DNA of 64,000 nucleotides from Arthrobacter sp. SLBN-112 (GCF_030944625.1 NZ_JAUSXY010000001.1:186001-250000); one strand, 5' to 3'; positions 45,297-55,285 are shown, counted from the first letter of the stretch. Notes: generated by a model not told the origin, from the sequence alone. Numbers and translations: made by a program.

Positions 45297-46103
45297 GTGA
45301 AGATAGCTACCTGGAATGTGAATTCGCTCCGTGCCCGCGCCGACCGTGTTGAAGCCTGGCTCCAGCGCAGCGACTGCGACGTCCTTGCCATCCAGGAGAC
45401 CAAGTGCAAGGACGAGAACTTCCCCTGGGAACTCTTTGAACGCATGGGCTACGAGGTTGCCCACTTCGGCGTCAACCAGTGGAACGGCGTCGCGATCGCC
45501 TCCCGCGTGGGGCTCGAGGACGTGGAACGGACGTTCCTGGACCAGCCATCGTTCGGCAAGGCGGGCAAGGACCCGGTCCAGGAGGCCCGCGCCATGGCCG
45601 CCACCTGCGGCGGAGTCCGGGTCTGGAGCCTGTATGTCCCCAACGGGCGGTCCTTGGACGACGAACACATGCCCTACAAGCTCAAGTGGCTGGAAAGCCT
45701 GAAAACACACGCCCAGGGACTCGTGACGGACAACCCGCAGGCGCAGGTCGCGTTGATGGGCGACTGGAACATTGCCCCGTTCGACGATGACGTCTGGGAC
45801 ATCGATTTGTTCGTCAATAACCGCTACACCCACGTCAGCCCGCCGGAGCGGGCGGCGTTCCATGCGTTCGAGTCCGCCGGCTTCACCGACGTGGTCCGGC
45901 CCTACACCCCGGGCCCGGGCGTCTACACCTACTGGGATTACACCCAGCTCCGGTTCCCCAAGAAGGAGGGCATGCGGATCGACTTTGTCCTGGCCTCGCC
46001 CGCTTTGGCAGCCCGCGTCACCGGCGCCTCGATCGACCGCGAGGAACGCAAGGGCAAGGGCGCCTCGGATCACGCCCCCGTGCTGGTGGAATTGGCGGAC
46101 TGA
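45297..46103 (+). CDS. xth: Exodeoxyribonuclease III
   Basis: The 268-residue AP endonuclease family enzyme starts KIATWNVNSLRARADRVEAW, with the metal-binding Glu in LAIQETKCKD, SLYVPNGRSL, the Asp-Asn pair in MGDWNIAPFDDDVWD and the final His in GASDHAPVLVEL. It repairs abasic sites and trims 3' ends. The start is a GTG at 45297 with AGGA just ahead; the frame upstream to 44592 is antisense to the hydrolase gene. Confidence 0.95.
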   Translation: MKIATWNVNSLRARADRVEAWLQRSDCDVLAIQETKCKDENFPWELFERMGYEVAHFGVNQWNGVAIASRVGLEDVERTFLDQPSFGKAGKDPVQEARAMAATCGGVRVWSLYVPNGRSLDDEHMPYKLKWLESLKTHAQGLVTDNPQAQVALMGDWNIAPFDDDVWDIDLFVNNRYTHVSPPERAAFHAFESAGFTDVVRPYTPGPGVYTYWDYTQLRFPKKEGMRIDFVLASPALAARVTGASIDREERKGKGASDHAPVLVELAD

Positions 46104-46137
46104 TGACAGCCCCCTGCGCCCATCCAAGGAGACCGTC

Positions 46138-47028
46138 ATGACGGGAAACCTCTACCGGGGCCAGGCCGGCCTGCCATTTTCCTCCACGCTGCGCGTCTAC
46201 GAACCGCTGGACGCCTTTCCTGTCGAACAACGCCCCGCCCTCCAGGCCGCCGGTGCACGCTCGGCCTCCCGGGCCGCCGTCGAAAATGCTGAACTGTTGG
46301 CCTCGCTGGGACGGATCACCCGTTCCGGCGGGGATCCGTTCCCCACCGGGCGCACCGACCTGGTGCGCGTTACGAACGCGCCGGCACCGGAAGGCGGAAC
46401 GGACGACGACGGCGCTGCCGCCCGCACCGGGCCGGTGTTGCTGTATTGCCCCAGCCAGCTGGTCCTGCGCGCCGGGCTGGCCGCCAACGCGTTGATGGAG
46501 GGGATCCACGGCCCGCTGGCCGAGCTGCTGATCCCCGAGGAACAGCGGGACCGGCACCAGGGACGGATCGACTTGGTGAAGGCACGGGACGGATCCATCC
46601 GGGTACACACGCGGGCCTCCACCTGGGGCATCCCGTTCAGCTGGTTCTCGCTGTTCATGGAGTCCGACCGCAAGGACGTGGTGGAAGCCGCCGGCCGTAT
46701 CCTCACGGTCCGCGTCTGGGCTCCCATCACCGATGCTTTGGAGCGCGCCCGCTACGCCGTGGCGAACCTGGCGCTTGCCGCCCCGGACCTGGACATGCTT
46801 GATGACCTGGCACAGCTGACCGAATGGCTGGAGCTGTTCCATGTGAACTCCATGGTGGAGCTGGACTACGGTGCCGTGGCAGACAAGGTGTACCCGGACG
46901 AATCACCGATGGACATCAGGCTGGGCATCGAGTGCCTGGCTGAGGGTGACATGACCGGCGCCGCAGCCGCCTACCGCCGGCTGGCCTCGCGCTGGATTCC
47001 CATCCGGCAGCTTGCCCGCGCCTCCTGA
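46138..47028 (+). CDS. Protein of unknown function, 296 residues
   Basis: I do not recognise a domain. The protein is soluble and acidic, without signal peptide, and contains YRGQAGLPFSSTLRVYEPL near the start, ASTWGIPFSWFSLFMESD in the middle and a helical C-terminus. Actinobacterial genomes have similar proteins labelled hypothetical. The ATG at 46138 has AAGGAG at 46126-46131. It follows xth by 34 bases and may share its transcript, and is convergent with the LacI gene. Confidence 0.8.
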   Translation: MTGNLYRGQAGLPFSSTLRVYEPLDAFPVEQRPALQAAGARSASRAAVENAELLASLGRITRSGGDPFPTGRTDLVRVTNAPAPEGGTDDDGAAARTGPVLLYCPSQLVLRAGLAANALMEGIHGPLAELLIPEEQRDRHQGRIDLVKARDGSIRVHTRASTWGIPFSWFSLFMESDRKDVVEAAGRILTVRVWAPITDALERARYAVANLALAAPDLDMLDDLAQLTEWLELFHVNSMVELDYGAVADKVYPDESPMDIRLGIECLAEGDMTGAAAAYRRLASRWIPIRQLARAS

Positions 47029-47035
47029 CGCGCTT

Positions 47036-48088
47036 TCAGCCTTTGGGCGGCGCAGTGGTGCGCCGGACAATCAGTTCATGCGGCGCGACGGTGGACCGGA
47101 CGGACCCGATTTCACCGTCCAGTTCGTCCAGGAGCATCTTGGTGGCCAGTTCCGCCTGCTCGTCCGGGCGTTGCCCAACGGTGGTGAGGCCCATGGCATC
47201 GGCGAAGTCGTGGTTGTCGATGCCTACCACTGACAGGTCACCGGGAATGCTGACTCCGAGGCGGCTGGCTTCGAAGATGACCCCCATGGCCATTTCGTCA
47301 GAGGCGCAGAAAATCGCCGTGGGCTTCGGCCCGGGACCTGTCCAGAGCCGGCGGAAGGCTTCCTGCCCGCTGCGCACCGTGAAGTCGCCCCACTCGTCCC
47401 AATCCGGCCGGGTAGGCAGGCCCGCGGCGGCCATGACATCCTTGAACGCCAGGATGCGCACCCGGGGGACGTCGAAGTTCAGGTCTGTCTCGTCGTCGCC
47501 ATGCAGCAAGGCGATGTCCCGGTGGCCCAGTTCAATCAGGTGCCGGACCGCGGTTGAGGCTGCCGCATAGTCGTCAATGCCGATGTAGGGGCACTCTTCG
47601 ACGTGGCCGCCCACAACCACCAACGGAATGTCGATCTTCTGCAGGTGTTCGATTTCTTCGTGGCTGAGCGCCATGCAGAGGACCAGCAGGGCATCGATCT
47701 GCTTGTAGACCATGGTCTTGCTGAAGAGCCGCTCACGGTTGCTGCCGTGGCCGCCAAGATTGAAAAGGGAAAGGTTGTAGTGCCTGGCGTGGAGCTGGCG
47801 GTCAGCACCCTCGATGGCCTTGGAGAAGAACCAGCGGCTGACGAACGGCGCCAGGACGCCGATGGTCTTGGTCCGTCCGGTAGCCAGGCCGGAGGCCGAA
47901 GACGACGCGACGTATCCCAAATTCCCGGCTACTTCCAGGATTTTCTCCCGGGTGGCCGGGGAGACCCTGGGCAAACCCCGCACCGCGCGGGAGACAGTCG
48001 CAGTTGAGACTCCGGCGGCCGCCGCCACGTCCTCTATGCTGACGCCGTTATGGCCGCCCCGCTGGGACCTTTCCGTTGTCCGTGCCAC
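47036..48088 (-). CDS. LacI-family transcriptional regulator
   Basis: The 350-residue repressor has an N-terminal HTH (VSIEDVAAAAGVSTATVSRA, then hinge helix GLPRVSPATREKILEVAG) and a periplasmic-binding-like sugar domain (KTIGVLAPFVSRWFFSKAI, GIDDYAAASTAVRHLIELGH). It lies at the end of the sugar ABC transporter operon and very likely controls it. A typical LacI operator with central CG lies in the divergent promoter at 51794-51807. The GTG at 48088 is the start. Confidence 0.93.
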   Translation of the reverse strand: MARTTERSQRGGHNGVSIEDVAAAAGVSTATVSRAVRGLPRVSPATREKILEVAGNLGYVASSSASGLATGRTKTIGVLAPFVSRWFFSKAIEGADRQLHARHYNLSLFNLGGHGSNRERLFSKTMVYKQIDALLVLCMALSHEEIEHLQKIDIPLVVVGGHVEECPYIGIDDYAAASTAVRHLIELGHRDIALLHGDDETDLNFDVPRVRILAFKDVMAAAGLPTRPDWDEWGDFTVRSGQEAFRRLWTGPGPKPTAIFCASDEMAMGVIFEASRLGVSIPGDLSVVGIDNHDFADAMGLTTVGQRPDEQAELATKMLLDELDGEIGSVRSTVAPHELIVRRTTAPPKG

Positions 48089-48214
48089 CGTGTCCCCTCA
48101 TAACTCCTTCGCGGCGTAGGGCCGGTCGGCCCTGCGTTACCCCCCAAGCCTCGTATTTTTCCATTCCACGGGCAGGCAGTGATAACTGTGGCGGAGACCA
48201 CTGCCTTGCCCGGG

Positions 48215-48466
48215 CTACTTGCGGGCCGGGAGTTTACGCCGCAGCCGCACCATTCCGTACAGTGCTAGCAGTGTTGCCAGCAAGCCCAACGCCCAGCCCA
48301 CGGCTGGCTGCGCAGTGATTTCCATCCACACAGTGACCACAAGGAGGACCACTGCCCAAAACCCAAGGAAGCCGATGATGATGTCGAAATCCTCGCCCGA
48401 CCTGACCAACCTGCTGCGGTTGCCCGCCCCCGCCGGTGTGCGGGGGCGGGAACCGTGGTCCGTCAC
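48215..48466 (-). CDS. Small two-helix membrane protein in the sugar transporter operon
   Basis: The 83-residue protein overlaps the permease gene by four bases (GTGA). Two membrane helices (IIIGFLGFWAVVLLVVTVW and VGWALGLLATLLALYGMVRL) are followed by a basic tail. I know no function. Its place behind the permeases and before the regulator may mean only that it is co-transcribed. Confidence 0.7.
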   Translation of the reverse strand: MTDHGSRPRTPAGAGNRSRLVRSGEDFDIIIGFLGFWAVVLLVVTVWMEITAQPAVGWALGLLATLLALYGMVRLRRKLPARK

Positions 48467-49362
48467 TTGACCGCACCTGCCGTAAGGCCGGCGACAATCT
48501 TGCGCTGGAAGACCAGCACCAGGATCACCAATGGGATGGTGACGATGGTGCCGGCGGCCATGATGGCCGTGTATGGGATCTGGTTCGGCTGTGCACCGGC
48601 GAAGTTGGCGATTGCCACCGTGACCGGCTGGGTTGCGTCGCTGGACAGCTGGCTGGCAATCAGGAACTCATTCCAGGATGAAATGAACGCCAGGATCGCC
48701 GTGGTGAAGATCGCCGGCGCCGCCAGGGGCATGATGACCTTACGGAAGGCCTGCCCTTGGGTGCAGCCGTCAACACGGGCTGATTCCTCCAGCTCCCACG
48801 GCATTTCCCGGAAGAACGAGGTCATGGTGTAGACCGTCAGCGGAAGCACGAAGGAGATGTTCGGAATGATCAGCGCCTGGTAGGTGCCCATCCAACCGAT
48901 GTTGGTGAACAGTTGGAAAAGCGGAGTGATCAGGGCAACGCCCGGGAACATGGAAGCCCCGAGGATGAATCCGAGCACCAGGTACTTGAACCGGAAATTC
49001 AGCCGCGCCAGGGCGTAGGCGGCGAACACGCCGATCAGCAGGGAGACAGCCGTCACCACGCCGCCGATGAACACGCTGTTGATAAGCGCCTGTCCGAACC
49101 GGTTGCCGAATGACGTATCAAAGGCGGTGATGAAGTTGTCCATGGTGACGTGGGTGGGAAGGATCGACGTGTCGTACGTGAACCCCACCTCGCGGAAGGC
49201 GGTGACCACCATCCAGTAGGCCGGCGCCAGGCACCAGATCAGGACGACGACGGCACTGATGTAGGTCCTGCCCTGGGCCCACTTCTCCCGGTTCTGGGCA
49301 GTTTTGCGGCCCTTGTCCTGGCGTGCCCGCAGCGCTGTGGCGTCTGCTGTTGCCGTTGTCAT
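48463..49362 (-). CDS. Sugar ABC transporter permease (MalG-like)
   Basis: The 299-residue inner-membrane permease has about six helices and the EAA loop ELEESARVDGCTQGQAFRKVIMP by position near residue 205, which contacts the ATPase. It pairs with the permease at 49359-50396. No ATPase gene is in the operon, so a shared MsiK-type ATPase encoded elsewhere probably powers it, as is common in actinobacteria. Confidence 0.93.
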   Translation of the reverse strand: MTTATADATALRARQDKGRKTAQNREKWAQGRTYISAVVVLIWCLAPAYWMVVTAFREVGFTYDTSILPTHVTMDNFITAFDTSFGNRFGQALINSVFIGGVVTAVSLLIGVFAAYALARLNFRFKYLVLGFILGASMFPGVALITPLFQLFTNIGWMGTYQALIIPNISFVLPLTVYTMTSFFREMPWELEESARVDGCTQGQAFRKVIMPLAAPAIFTTAILAFISSWNEFLIASQLSSDATQPVTVAIANFAGAQPNQIPYTAIMAAGTIVTIPLVILVLVFQRKIVAGLTAGAVK

Positions 49363-50396
49363 TTCTTCCCCTTTCCTGTGGCGCCGCTCTGTTCAACCAC
49401 GTTTGCCCCGAGGAAGCGGACAAAGATGAAGGCCACAAGGAAGATGATGATGAAGGTGATGGTGGACAGTGCGGCCGCCGAGTTGAAGCCTTGCCTGATT
49501 TGGTTGATTACCAGGATGGACAAGGTGGTGGTGTTGTTGGCGCCGCCGGTGAGGATGTACGGCAGGTCGAACATGCGCAGTGCATCCAGCGTACGGAACA
49601 GGATTGCCACCATCAGCGCCGGCTTTACCAGCGGCAGGGTGATCAAGCGGAACCGCTGCCAGGCGGACGCACCGTCCACCTTCGCCGCCTCATAGACTTC
49701 GGCCGGAATCATCTGCAGGCCTGCGAGGATCAGCAGTGCCATGAACGGCGTGGTCTTCCAGACGTCGGCGATGATCACGGCCCATTTGGCCGGCCACTCG
49801 CTGCCCGTCCACAGGATGGTGGTGTTGAACAGCTTGTTGGCGATGCCCTCGAAGGCGAAGATGAAGAACCAGAGCTTCGCCGTCACGGCGGTGGGGATGG
49901 CCCACGGCACCAGAACCGCTGCGCGGACAAGGCTCCGGCCGCGGAAGGTACGGGCCATGATCATGGCCATCCAGAAACCCAGCACCGTTTCCAGCGTCAC
50001 CGTCACGATGGTGAAGAAGAACGTGGTGGCGGTGGCGGACCAGAACTGGCCGCCCAGGGTTCCCGGCGGGCAGGCAACTGTTCCGCCGGCGGGCGCCGAA
50101 CACTGTTGCGCCAGCCAGTTGACATAGTTTTGGATGCCGGCGGAGCCGCCGGCTGTGAACAGGCCGGTGGCGGGGTCCAGGCCGGCGTCCTTCTGGAAGG
50201 ACATGACGATCGCGCTGACGATGGGGTACACGATCACGATGCCCAGGGCCACAATGGTCGGGGCGAGCAGCCAGGACGCCCAGCGTCCCTGGCTTGCGAT
50301 CCTGTTGTCTTCCCCTACGCCCTTGGGCGCGTGATGTGCAGGGGCAGCGCCCGACGCCGGTGACTTAACCGGCGTCGGGCCTAGTTCGGTTGCCAT
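49359..50396 (-). CDS. Sugar ABC transporter permease (MalF-like)
   Basis: The 345-residue permease has an Ala/Pro-rich cytoplasmic N-terminus (about 40 residues), six or more helices starting WASWLLAPTIVALGIVIVYP, and the EAA loop EVYEAAKVDGASAWQRFRLI. The periplasmic loop with two Cys (QQCSAPAGGTVACPPG) is a feature of the AglF group of alpha-glucoside transporters. The ATG at 50396 starts seven bases after the solute-binding gene stop, and its stop overlaps the next permease by four bases. Confidence 0.93.
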   Translation of the reverse strand: MATELGPTPVKSPASGAAPAHHAPKGVGEDNRIASQGRWASWLLAPTIVALGIVIVYPIVSAIVMSFQKDAGLDPATGLFTAGGSAGIQNYVNWLAQQCSAPAGGTVACPPGTLGGQFWSATATTFFFTIVTVTLETVLGFWMAMIMARTFRGRSLVRAAVLVPWAIPTAVTAKLWFFIFAFEGIANKLFNTTILWTGSEWPAKWAVIIADVWKTTPFMALLILAGLQMIPAEVYEAAKVDGASAWQRFRLITLPLVKPALMVAILFRTLDALRMFDLPYILTGGANNTTTLSILVINQIRQGFNSAAALSTITFIIIFLVAFIFVRFLGANVVEQSGATGKGKK

Positions 50397-50403
50397 GGCA
50401 GGA

Positions 50404-51693
50404 CTACGATCCTGCACCGGCGGATTGAATGGCGTTCTGCATGTCGGAAAGTGCAGCGTCCACTGTCTTTTCTCCCTTGATAGCGGAGTAGGCATTATCT
50501 TGGATTGCCTTGGTGACGGCCGGGTAGAAAGGCGTTACGGGACGCGGTACGGCGTTCTCGATGGACGTCTTCAGGACCGGCAGGTAGGGCAGTTTGGCAA
50601 CCAGTTCCTGGTCTTCATACAGCGAGCCGAGGACCGGAGCCAGGGAACCCTGGGTGGCGTAGAACTTCTCGGTCTCCGCTGAGGTCATGAACTTCATGAA
50701 GTCCAGTGCGGTGGCCTTGTTCTTGGAGTACACGCTGGTAGCGAGGTTGTGGCCGCCAAGCGAGGACGCACCCGGACCGCTCTTGCCCGGAAGTGCTGCA
50801 AGGCCGGTCTTGTCCTTCACCGCCGAAGATCCTTCAGTGGTGATCAGGTTGAAGGCGTAGGGCCAGTTGCGCAGGAACAGGAGCTTGCCGCTCTGGAATG
50901 CCTGGCGGCTGTCTTCTTCCTTGTAGGTGATGGCTTCCTTGGGGATGTTCCCGTCAGCGTAGGCCTTGGCCAGGTTACCCAGGCCGGCCTTCGCTTCCGG
51001 AGTGTTCACGCTGGGCTTGCCGTCCTTGTCCAGGACTGAGCCGCCGGCGGAGTTGATGGCCTCGGACGCGTTGACGGTCAGGCCTTCATACTTGCTGAAC
51101 TGGCCGGCGTAGCAACCAATGTTGTTCTGCTGGGCGATGGAGCACATGCTCATCATCTCGTCCCACGTCTTGGGAGGCGTGGGGACCAGGTCCTTCCGGT
51201 AGTACAGGATGCCGCCGTCAGAGGTCTGCGGGGCAGCGTACAGGGTGCCCTTGTACGTGGCGCTGTCCACGGTCGGCTTCAGCATGGCGCTGGTGTCAAT
51301 CGCCATCTTGTCCTTCAGCGGCTGCAGCCAGCCCTTGGCCGCGAACTCGGCGGTCCAGACAACGTCCACGTCGACAACGTCGTAGTCGGACTGCTTGGCC
51401 TGGAAGTGCTGGACCAGGTCATCATGCTGCTGGTCGGCCTGGTCGGTCTGTTCCTTGAAGGTGACCTTTTCATTCGGGTGCGCGGCATTCCACTTATCAA
51501 TAAGCGGACGGACGACGTTGCTGTTGTCCTTGCCCTGGACATACGTGATGGGGCCGCGGCCGTCGAGGTTGGCGTCAGCGTCGCTGCCTCCCCCGCCGGT
51601 GGTGCCCCCTCCGCCGCCGCCACCGCAGGCGGACAACGTCAGGGCCAGAATGCCGGCCGTGGCGGCCGGAAGCAGGAATCTCGGGGTTTTCAT
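50404..51693 (-). CDS. Sugar ABC transporter solute-binding lipoprotein
   Basis: The 429-residue extracellular solute-binding protein has a lipoprotein signal ending LTLSAC (Cys23), followed by a Gly-rich linker, and the family-1 fold (DYDVVDVDVVWTAEFAAKGWL, SDGGILYYRKDLVPTPPKTWDEM). It captures the sugar and delivers it to the two permeases encoded downstream. It is divergent from the GH13 glucosidase gene, which suggests an alpha-glucoside such as maltose, trehalose or sucrose. Confidence 0.93.
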   Translation of the reverse strand: MKTPRFLLPAATAGILALTLSACGGGGGGGTTGGGGSDADANLDGRGPITYVQGKDNSNVVRPLIDKWNAAHPNEKVTFKEQTDQADQQHDDLVQHFQAKQSDYDVVDVDVVWTAEFAAKGWLQPLKDKMAIDTSAMLKPTVDSATYKGTLYAAPQTSDGGILYYRKDLVPTPPKTWDEMMSMCSIAQQNNIGCYAGQFSKYEGLTVNASEAINSAGGSVLDKDGKPSVNTPEAKAGLGNLAKAYADGNIPKEAITYKEEDSRQAFQSGKLLFLRNWPYAFNLITTEGSSAVKDKTGLAALPGKSGPGASSLGGHNLATSVYSKNKATALDFMKFMTSAETEKFYATQGSLAPVLGSLYEDQELVAKLPYLPVLKTSIENAVPRPVTPFYPAVTKAIQDNAYSAIKGEKTVDAALSDMQNAIQSAGAGS

Positions 51694-51793
51694 TAGCTTG
51701 AAGCTCCTCGCTGAGTGACAAGTAAGTCGACAGTGCGCTTGCTAGGTGAGGTTGATGTGGTGACCATCACACTAGTAAGGTTGCTGTCGCGAA

Positions 51794-51807
51794 TGCAAGC
51801 GTTTACA
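51794..51807. promoter_or_regulatory. LacI-family operator in the transporter-glucosidase gap
   Basis: TGCAAGCGTTTACA (reverse complement TGTAAACGCTTGCA) matches the general LacI/CcpA-type operator with a central CG. It lies 27 bases before the GH13 start and about 100 bases before the divergent solute-binding gene. A weaker half-match (CGCTTGC) lies at 51737-51743. A closely similar site is at 57955-57968. Confidence 0.82.
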
Positions 51808-51833
51808 TCAAAAAGTTATCTTAGGGGAACCAA

Positions 51834-53640
51834 ATGCCCAACCCGTCCGTTCCGGCGCCGCGTTCCGTACCCTCCGCATGGTGGGCGGATGCCGTTGTCT
51901 ACCAGATTTACCCCCGGTCCTTCGCCGATGGCAATGGCGACGGAATGGGCGATTTGCGGGGCGTTCTGAACCGGCTCCCCTACCTGGAAGAGCTGGGCGT
52001 GGACGCCATCTGGCTCTCTCCGTTTTACAAGTCGCCGCAGGCCGACGGTGGTTACGACGTCGCGGACTACCGTCAGGTGGATCCGCTCTTCGGTACCATG
52101 GCGGACTTCGATGCGATGTTGCAGGAAGCCCACCGCCGCGGCTTGAAGGTCATCGTGGACCTGGTCCCAAACCACACCTCCGACGAGCATGTCTGGTTCC
52201 AGGAAGCATTGGCGGCAGCCCCGGGAAGCCCGGAACGTGAAAGGTACATCTTCCGGGACGGCAAGGACGAAGTGCCGGGATCGGGGGACGGCAGGCTGGC
52301 GCCCAACAATTGGAAATCAATCTTCGGCGGACCGGCATGGAGCCGCCTCACCGGAGCGGACGGCTCGCCGGGCCAGTGGTACCTGCACCTGTTCGATACC
52401 AAGCAGCCCGACCTGAACTGGGAAAACCCGGAAGTGCAGGAGGAGATGCGTTCGGTGCTGCGCTTTTGGCTGGACCGCGGCGCAGACGGCTTCCGGGGTG
52501 GACGTTGCCCACGGCCTGGTCAAGGAGGCAGGCCTGCCTGACTGGGACGGCGCCGCAGCGATGGTGGAAGGAACGTCCGGCCCGCGCCGGGAAAGCCACC
52601 TGCCCGGCGACGCGCCCCGCGCCCACAACGACGCGGAGGAACCGCACCGGGCCGTCTCACCGATGTACCCGCCGTCGCCCTTCTTTGACCAGGATGGCGT
52701 GCACGCGATCTACCGTGACTGGAACCGGGTCCTGGCGGAATACGGCGGCGACCGGATGATGGTGGCGGAGGCGTGGGTTGAACCTGCCGAACGCCTGGCC
52801 AGGTACGTCAGGCCGGATGAGATGCAACAGGCCTTCAATTTCGATTTCCTGCTGGCCGGCTGGGATGCCGAGCGGATGGCCGAAGCCATCAACGCTTCAC
52901 TGGCAGCGGCAGCATCCGTGGGAGCTCCGTCCACCTGGGTACTAAGCAACCACGATACAGTCCGGCACACCACCCGGTTCGGCCTCAAGGATCCCACCAC
53001 TTTTCCGAAAGGAATTGGGGCCGGAGACGAACAGCCGGACGCTGCCCTGGGCCTTGCCCGGGCCCGCGCCGCCACGTTGGTCGCGCTGGCATTGCCGGGC
53101 TCGGCCTACCTTTACCAAGGCGAGGAGCTGGGGCTTCCGGAGCACACCACCTTGCCGGCGTCCGCCAGGCAGGATCCGACATTTTTCAGGACCCGCGGAG
53201 CCGAGATCGGCCGTGACGGGTGCCGCGTCCCGCTGCCGTGGGCCGGGAGCGAACCGGGTTTCGGGTTTTCCGGCGGGCACTCCGGCCAGGCGTCCGCGCC
53301 ATGGCTCCCGCAGCCGGAGAGCTTCGGACCCCTGGCTGCGGACCAGCAGGACGGCGAGGAAGGCTCCACCCTGGAGCTCTACCGGGCTGCCATTGCGTTC
53401 AGGTCGGCGCACCGCCTCGGCAACGGGACGGTGGAGTGGACCGATGAGCACGCGCCGGACAGCGGGCTGCTGGCCTTCCGGAACGGAGATGTCATTGTCC
53501 TGTCCAACCTGGGCTTCGCCTCGGCGCCCGTGCCCAACGGGTACACCATAGCGCTCTCCAGCGGTCCCGACCCGGCCGAAGACAGGGCAGCAATGCGGGA
53601 AGTTCCCGTGGACTGCACCGTCTACCTCCTGCAGGAGTGA
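51834..53640 (+). pseudogene. GH13 alpha-glucosidase (alpha-amylase family), frameshifted
   Basis: The N-terminal part has WWADAVVYQIYPRSFADGNG and VDLVPNHTSDEH up to RGADGFR, where a GGGG run (52495-52498) shifts the frame. One G fewer gives GFRVDVAHGLVKEAG, with the catalytic Asp at the junction, and the frame continues with the acid/base Glu in MMVAEAWVEP and SNHDTVRH to the stop at 53640. The total is 1807 bases, 3n+1, giving a 601-residue enzyme if corrected. It would hydrolyse sugars imported by the divergent transporter. As written the product ends soon after the shift. An error in the sequence is likely. Confidence 0.85.
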
Positions 53641-53661
53641 CCCCGCAAGTCCGGAGGCAGT

Positions 53662-54273
53662 TCAGCGGACGCGCTCAGCCCGGCTGAAGCGCGTCCGCGC
53701 TCCTGAACCGATGTGGATAAGGACGGGTATCTCCTTGCCCACCACAGCTTCCAAGGCGTCCAGGAGCCCGGATACCTCGGCGGCCAGCAGGTGTGGTGCC
53801 ACACCCTGGCGCGGCATAAGCCGGACCTTCAGCGCGGGAGAGCCCTTCACGTCATAGGTGGTGACCGAGAAACCAGCGAGGTCCGGGCGGCCCTCAAGGG
53901 CCTGCCTGAGGGCCTGCTCCGCTACGCCGCCACCGATCCGGACATCGCCGGGAATGTCACCGGGGTCGTACTCGGCTACAAGGACGTTTGCCCTGCCCTT
54001 TCCCTGCTGCGCAATCCAGGCAACCATGAGGCCCATCAGGACCAGCAGTGCCAGGGCCACCACAATCCACAGCCAGCTTTCCTGCCCGCCGGGGAACCGG
54101 GTGGAAGTGAAGGCCTGGTTTACGCCGTCCCATGCCCCGGATGCCCAGGCGTGCCACCACGGGCCGACTGCGGGCACAGCTGCCAGTAAAACCAGCAGCA
54201 GGCCCACCGTCAGCAGGACAACGCCCAGCAGGGTGAGGAGGACGCGGTTAAGCAGGGCAGGGGTGCTGTTCAT
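53662..54273 (-). CDS. Alkaline-shock membrane anchor AmaP-like protein
   Basis: The 203-residue protein has two N-terminal membrane helices (VLLTLLGVVLLTVGLLLVL and WLWIVVALALLVLMGLMVAW) and a cytoplasmic domain of about 110 residues ending RFSRAERVR. The architecture matches AmaP, which anchors Asp23 to the membrane in staphylococci. It is the last gene of the operon that begins with the Asp23-family gene at 55925 and overlaps the DUF6286 gene by four bases. Confidence 0.85.
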   Translation of the reverse strand: MNSTPALLNRVLLTLLGVVLLTVGLLLVLLAAVPAVGPWWHAWASGAWDGVNQAFTSTRFPGGQESWLWIVVALALLVLMGLMVAWIAQQGKGRANVLVAEYDPGDIPGDVRIGGGVAEQALRQALEGRPDLAGFSVTTYDVKGSPALKVRLMPRQGVAPHLLAAEVSGLLDALEAVVGKEIPVLIHIGSGARTRFSRAERVR

Positions 54274-54908
54274 GCTCCGATCACCCCGGACGGGGCCACG
54301 TTGACGCGGGCAACGGGGGCCGGTTCCAGCTGCATCTGGTCCAGTTCCTCGCTGACTGCAGCAAGCACCCTGTCCTGGTCCACCGCAACACCGGAGGTGG
54401 GCCGGACATTCACCAAAACCTGGCGTTGGGACACCACCACCATCACCTGCTCCGGTGTGACGTTGGCGGCCAGCCGGGCGCGGCGTGCGATCGAGGATGC
54501 CACAACTTCGTCGTCCACCACTGCACCCGCGGACCCACCACGGCGGCCGCCGGCCAGCAGGTGGCGCGCCCGCCGTCCTGGAAGTATCCCGTTGAGGAAG
54601 AAGATCACTCCCAGCATGCCAAGCACACCACCGATCGCACCCAGCAGCAGCGGCGGTACGCCGGAAGGAAGATTCACGATCCGTTGGGCAGCCACTTGCG
54701 GCTCAATCAGCCAGGCAGGCTGCCCGACGGCATGGACGCCGGATTCGAGGACCCCATAACCGGCCAGCGCCAGGACCAGCGCGGCGGCCACGACCGAGAC
54801 CGCGGCGCGCGGCGAGTGCGTCTCGCGGTAGGTGATCCTGCGCATGTCCGGCCCGTTGCTCGCCCGGGAACCAGCCCTTGCCCGGCGGTTTTCCACGCTG
54901 CTGCTCAC
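54270..54908 (-). CDS. DUF6286-type membrane protein of the Asp23 operon
   Basis: The 212-residue protein starts with a GTG at 54908 in a GTGA overlap. Two membrane helices (AAVSVVAAALVLALAGYGVL and PLLLGAIGGVLGMLGVIFFL) are separated by an outer loop; the C-terminal domain (SSIARRARLAANVTPEQVMV, QVLVNVRPTSGV) looks like a small alpha/beta fold. The family name rests on operon position and layout. Function unknown, presumably membrane anchoring with Asp23 proteins. Confidence 0.75.
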   Translation of the reverse strand: MSSSVENRRARAGSRASNGPDMRRITYRETHSPRAAVSVVAAALVLALAGYGVLESGVHAVGQPAWLIEPQVAAQRIVNLPSGVPPLLLGAIGGVLGMLGVIFFLNGILPGRRARHLLAGGRRGGSAGAVVDDEVVASSIARRARLAANVTPEQVMVVVSQRQVLVNVRPTSGVAVDQDRVLAAVSEELDQMQLEPAPVARVNVAPSGVIGA

Positions 54909-55285
54909 TGCACCCGCCCTCCTGCGCTGATCTTTGCCCCGCTGATGCGGATATCCACCCGGCTCAGCCTGGAGCCGCTGAGCTCCGAGACGGTCTCCAG
55001 AATGGTGGCCTTGGCCATGACCGTGCGGTCCCAGATGGAACCGCCGGATGCCGGGACCCGCGCCGGATCCAGCACCACGGACTGCAAAGGAGGGATGCTG
55101 ATGGGGGCGACGAGGGACAAAGCCAGCAGGCCGTCGTCGTCCGTCCAATCCGCCCGTATGTCCTGCGCGTCCACGCCCAGGGCCTGGGCAGCTGCTGCCT
55201 TGGCGAGGCTGGTCAATGCCTGGGTGCTGATCCGGTTATGGCCGCTGAGCGCCTGCCCACTCGCAACGGGCGCTGGTGAACTCAT
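54905..55285 (-). CDS. Second Asp23-like protein
   Basis: The 126-residue protein resembles a diverged Asp23/Gls24 domain: ISTQALTSLAKAAAAQALG near the start and LSRVDIRISGAKI at the end, without a membrane helix. The ATG at 55285 overlaps the DUF2273 gene by four bases. It probably forms a complex with the larger Asp23 protein and the membrane proteins of the same operon. Confidence 0.72.
   Translation of the reverse strand: MSSPAPVASGQALSGHNRISTQALTSLAKAAAAQALGVDAQDIRADWTDDDGLLALSLVAPISIPPLQSVVLDPARVPASGGSIWDRTVMAKATILETVSELSGSRLSRVDIRISGAKISAGGRVQ

Noticed and set aside
48165..48214. Hairpin GGCAGGCAGTG/CACTGCCTTGCC as terminator
   Set aside because: The arms pair, but with a long inner loop and no T tract on either strand; evidence too weak to annotate.
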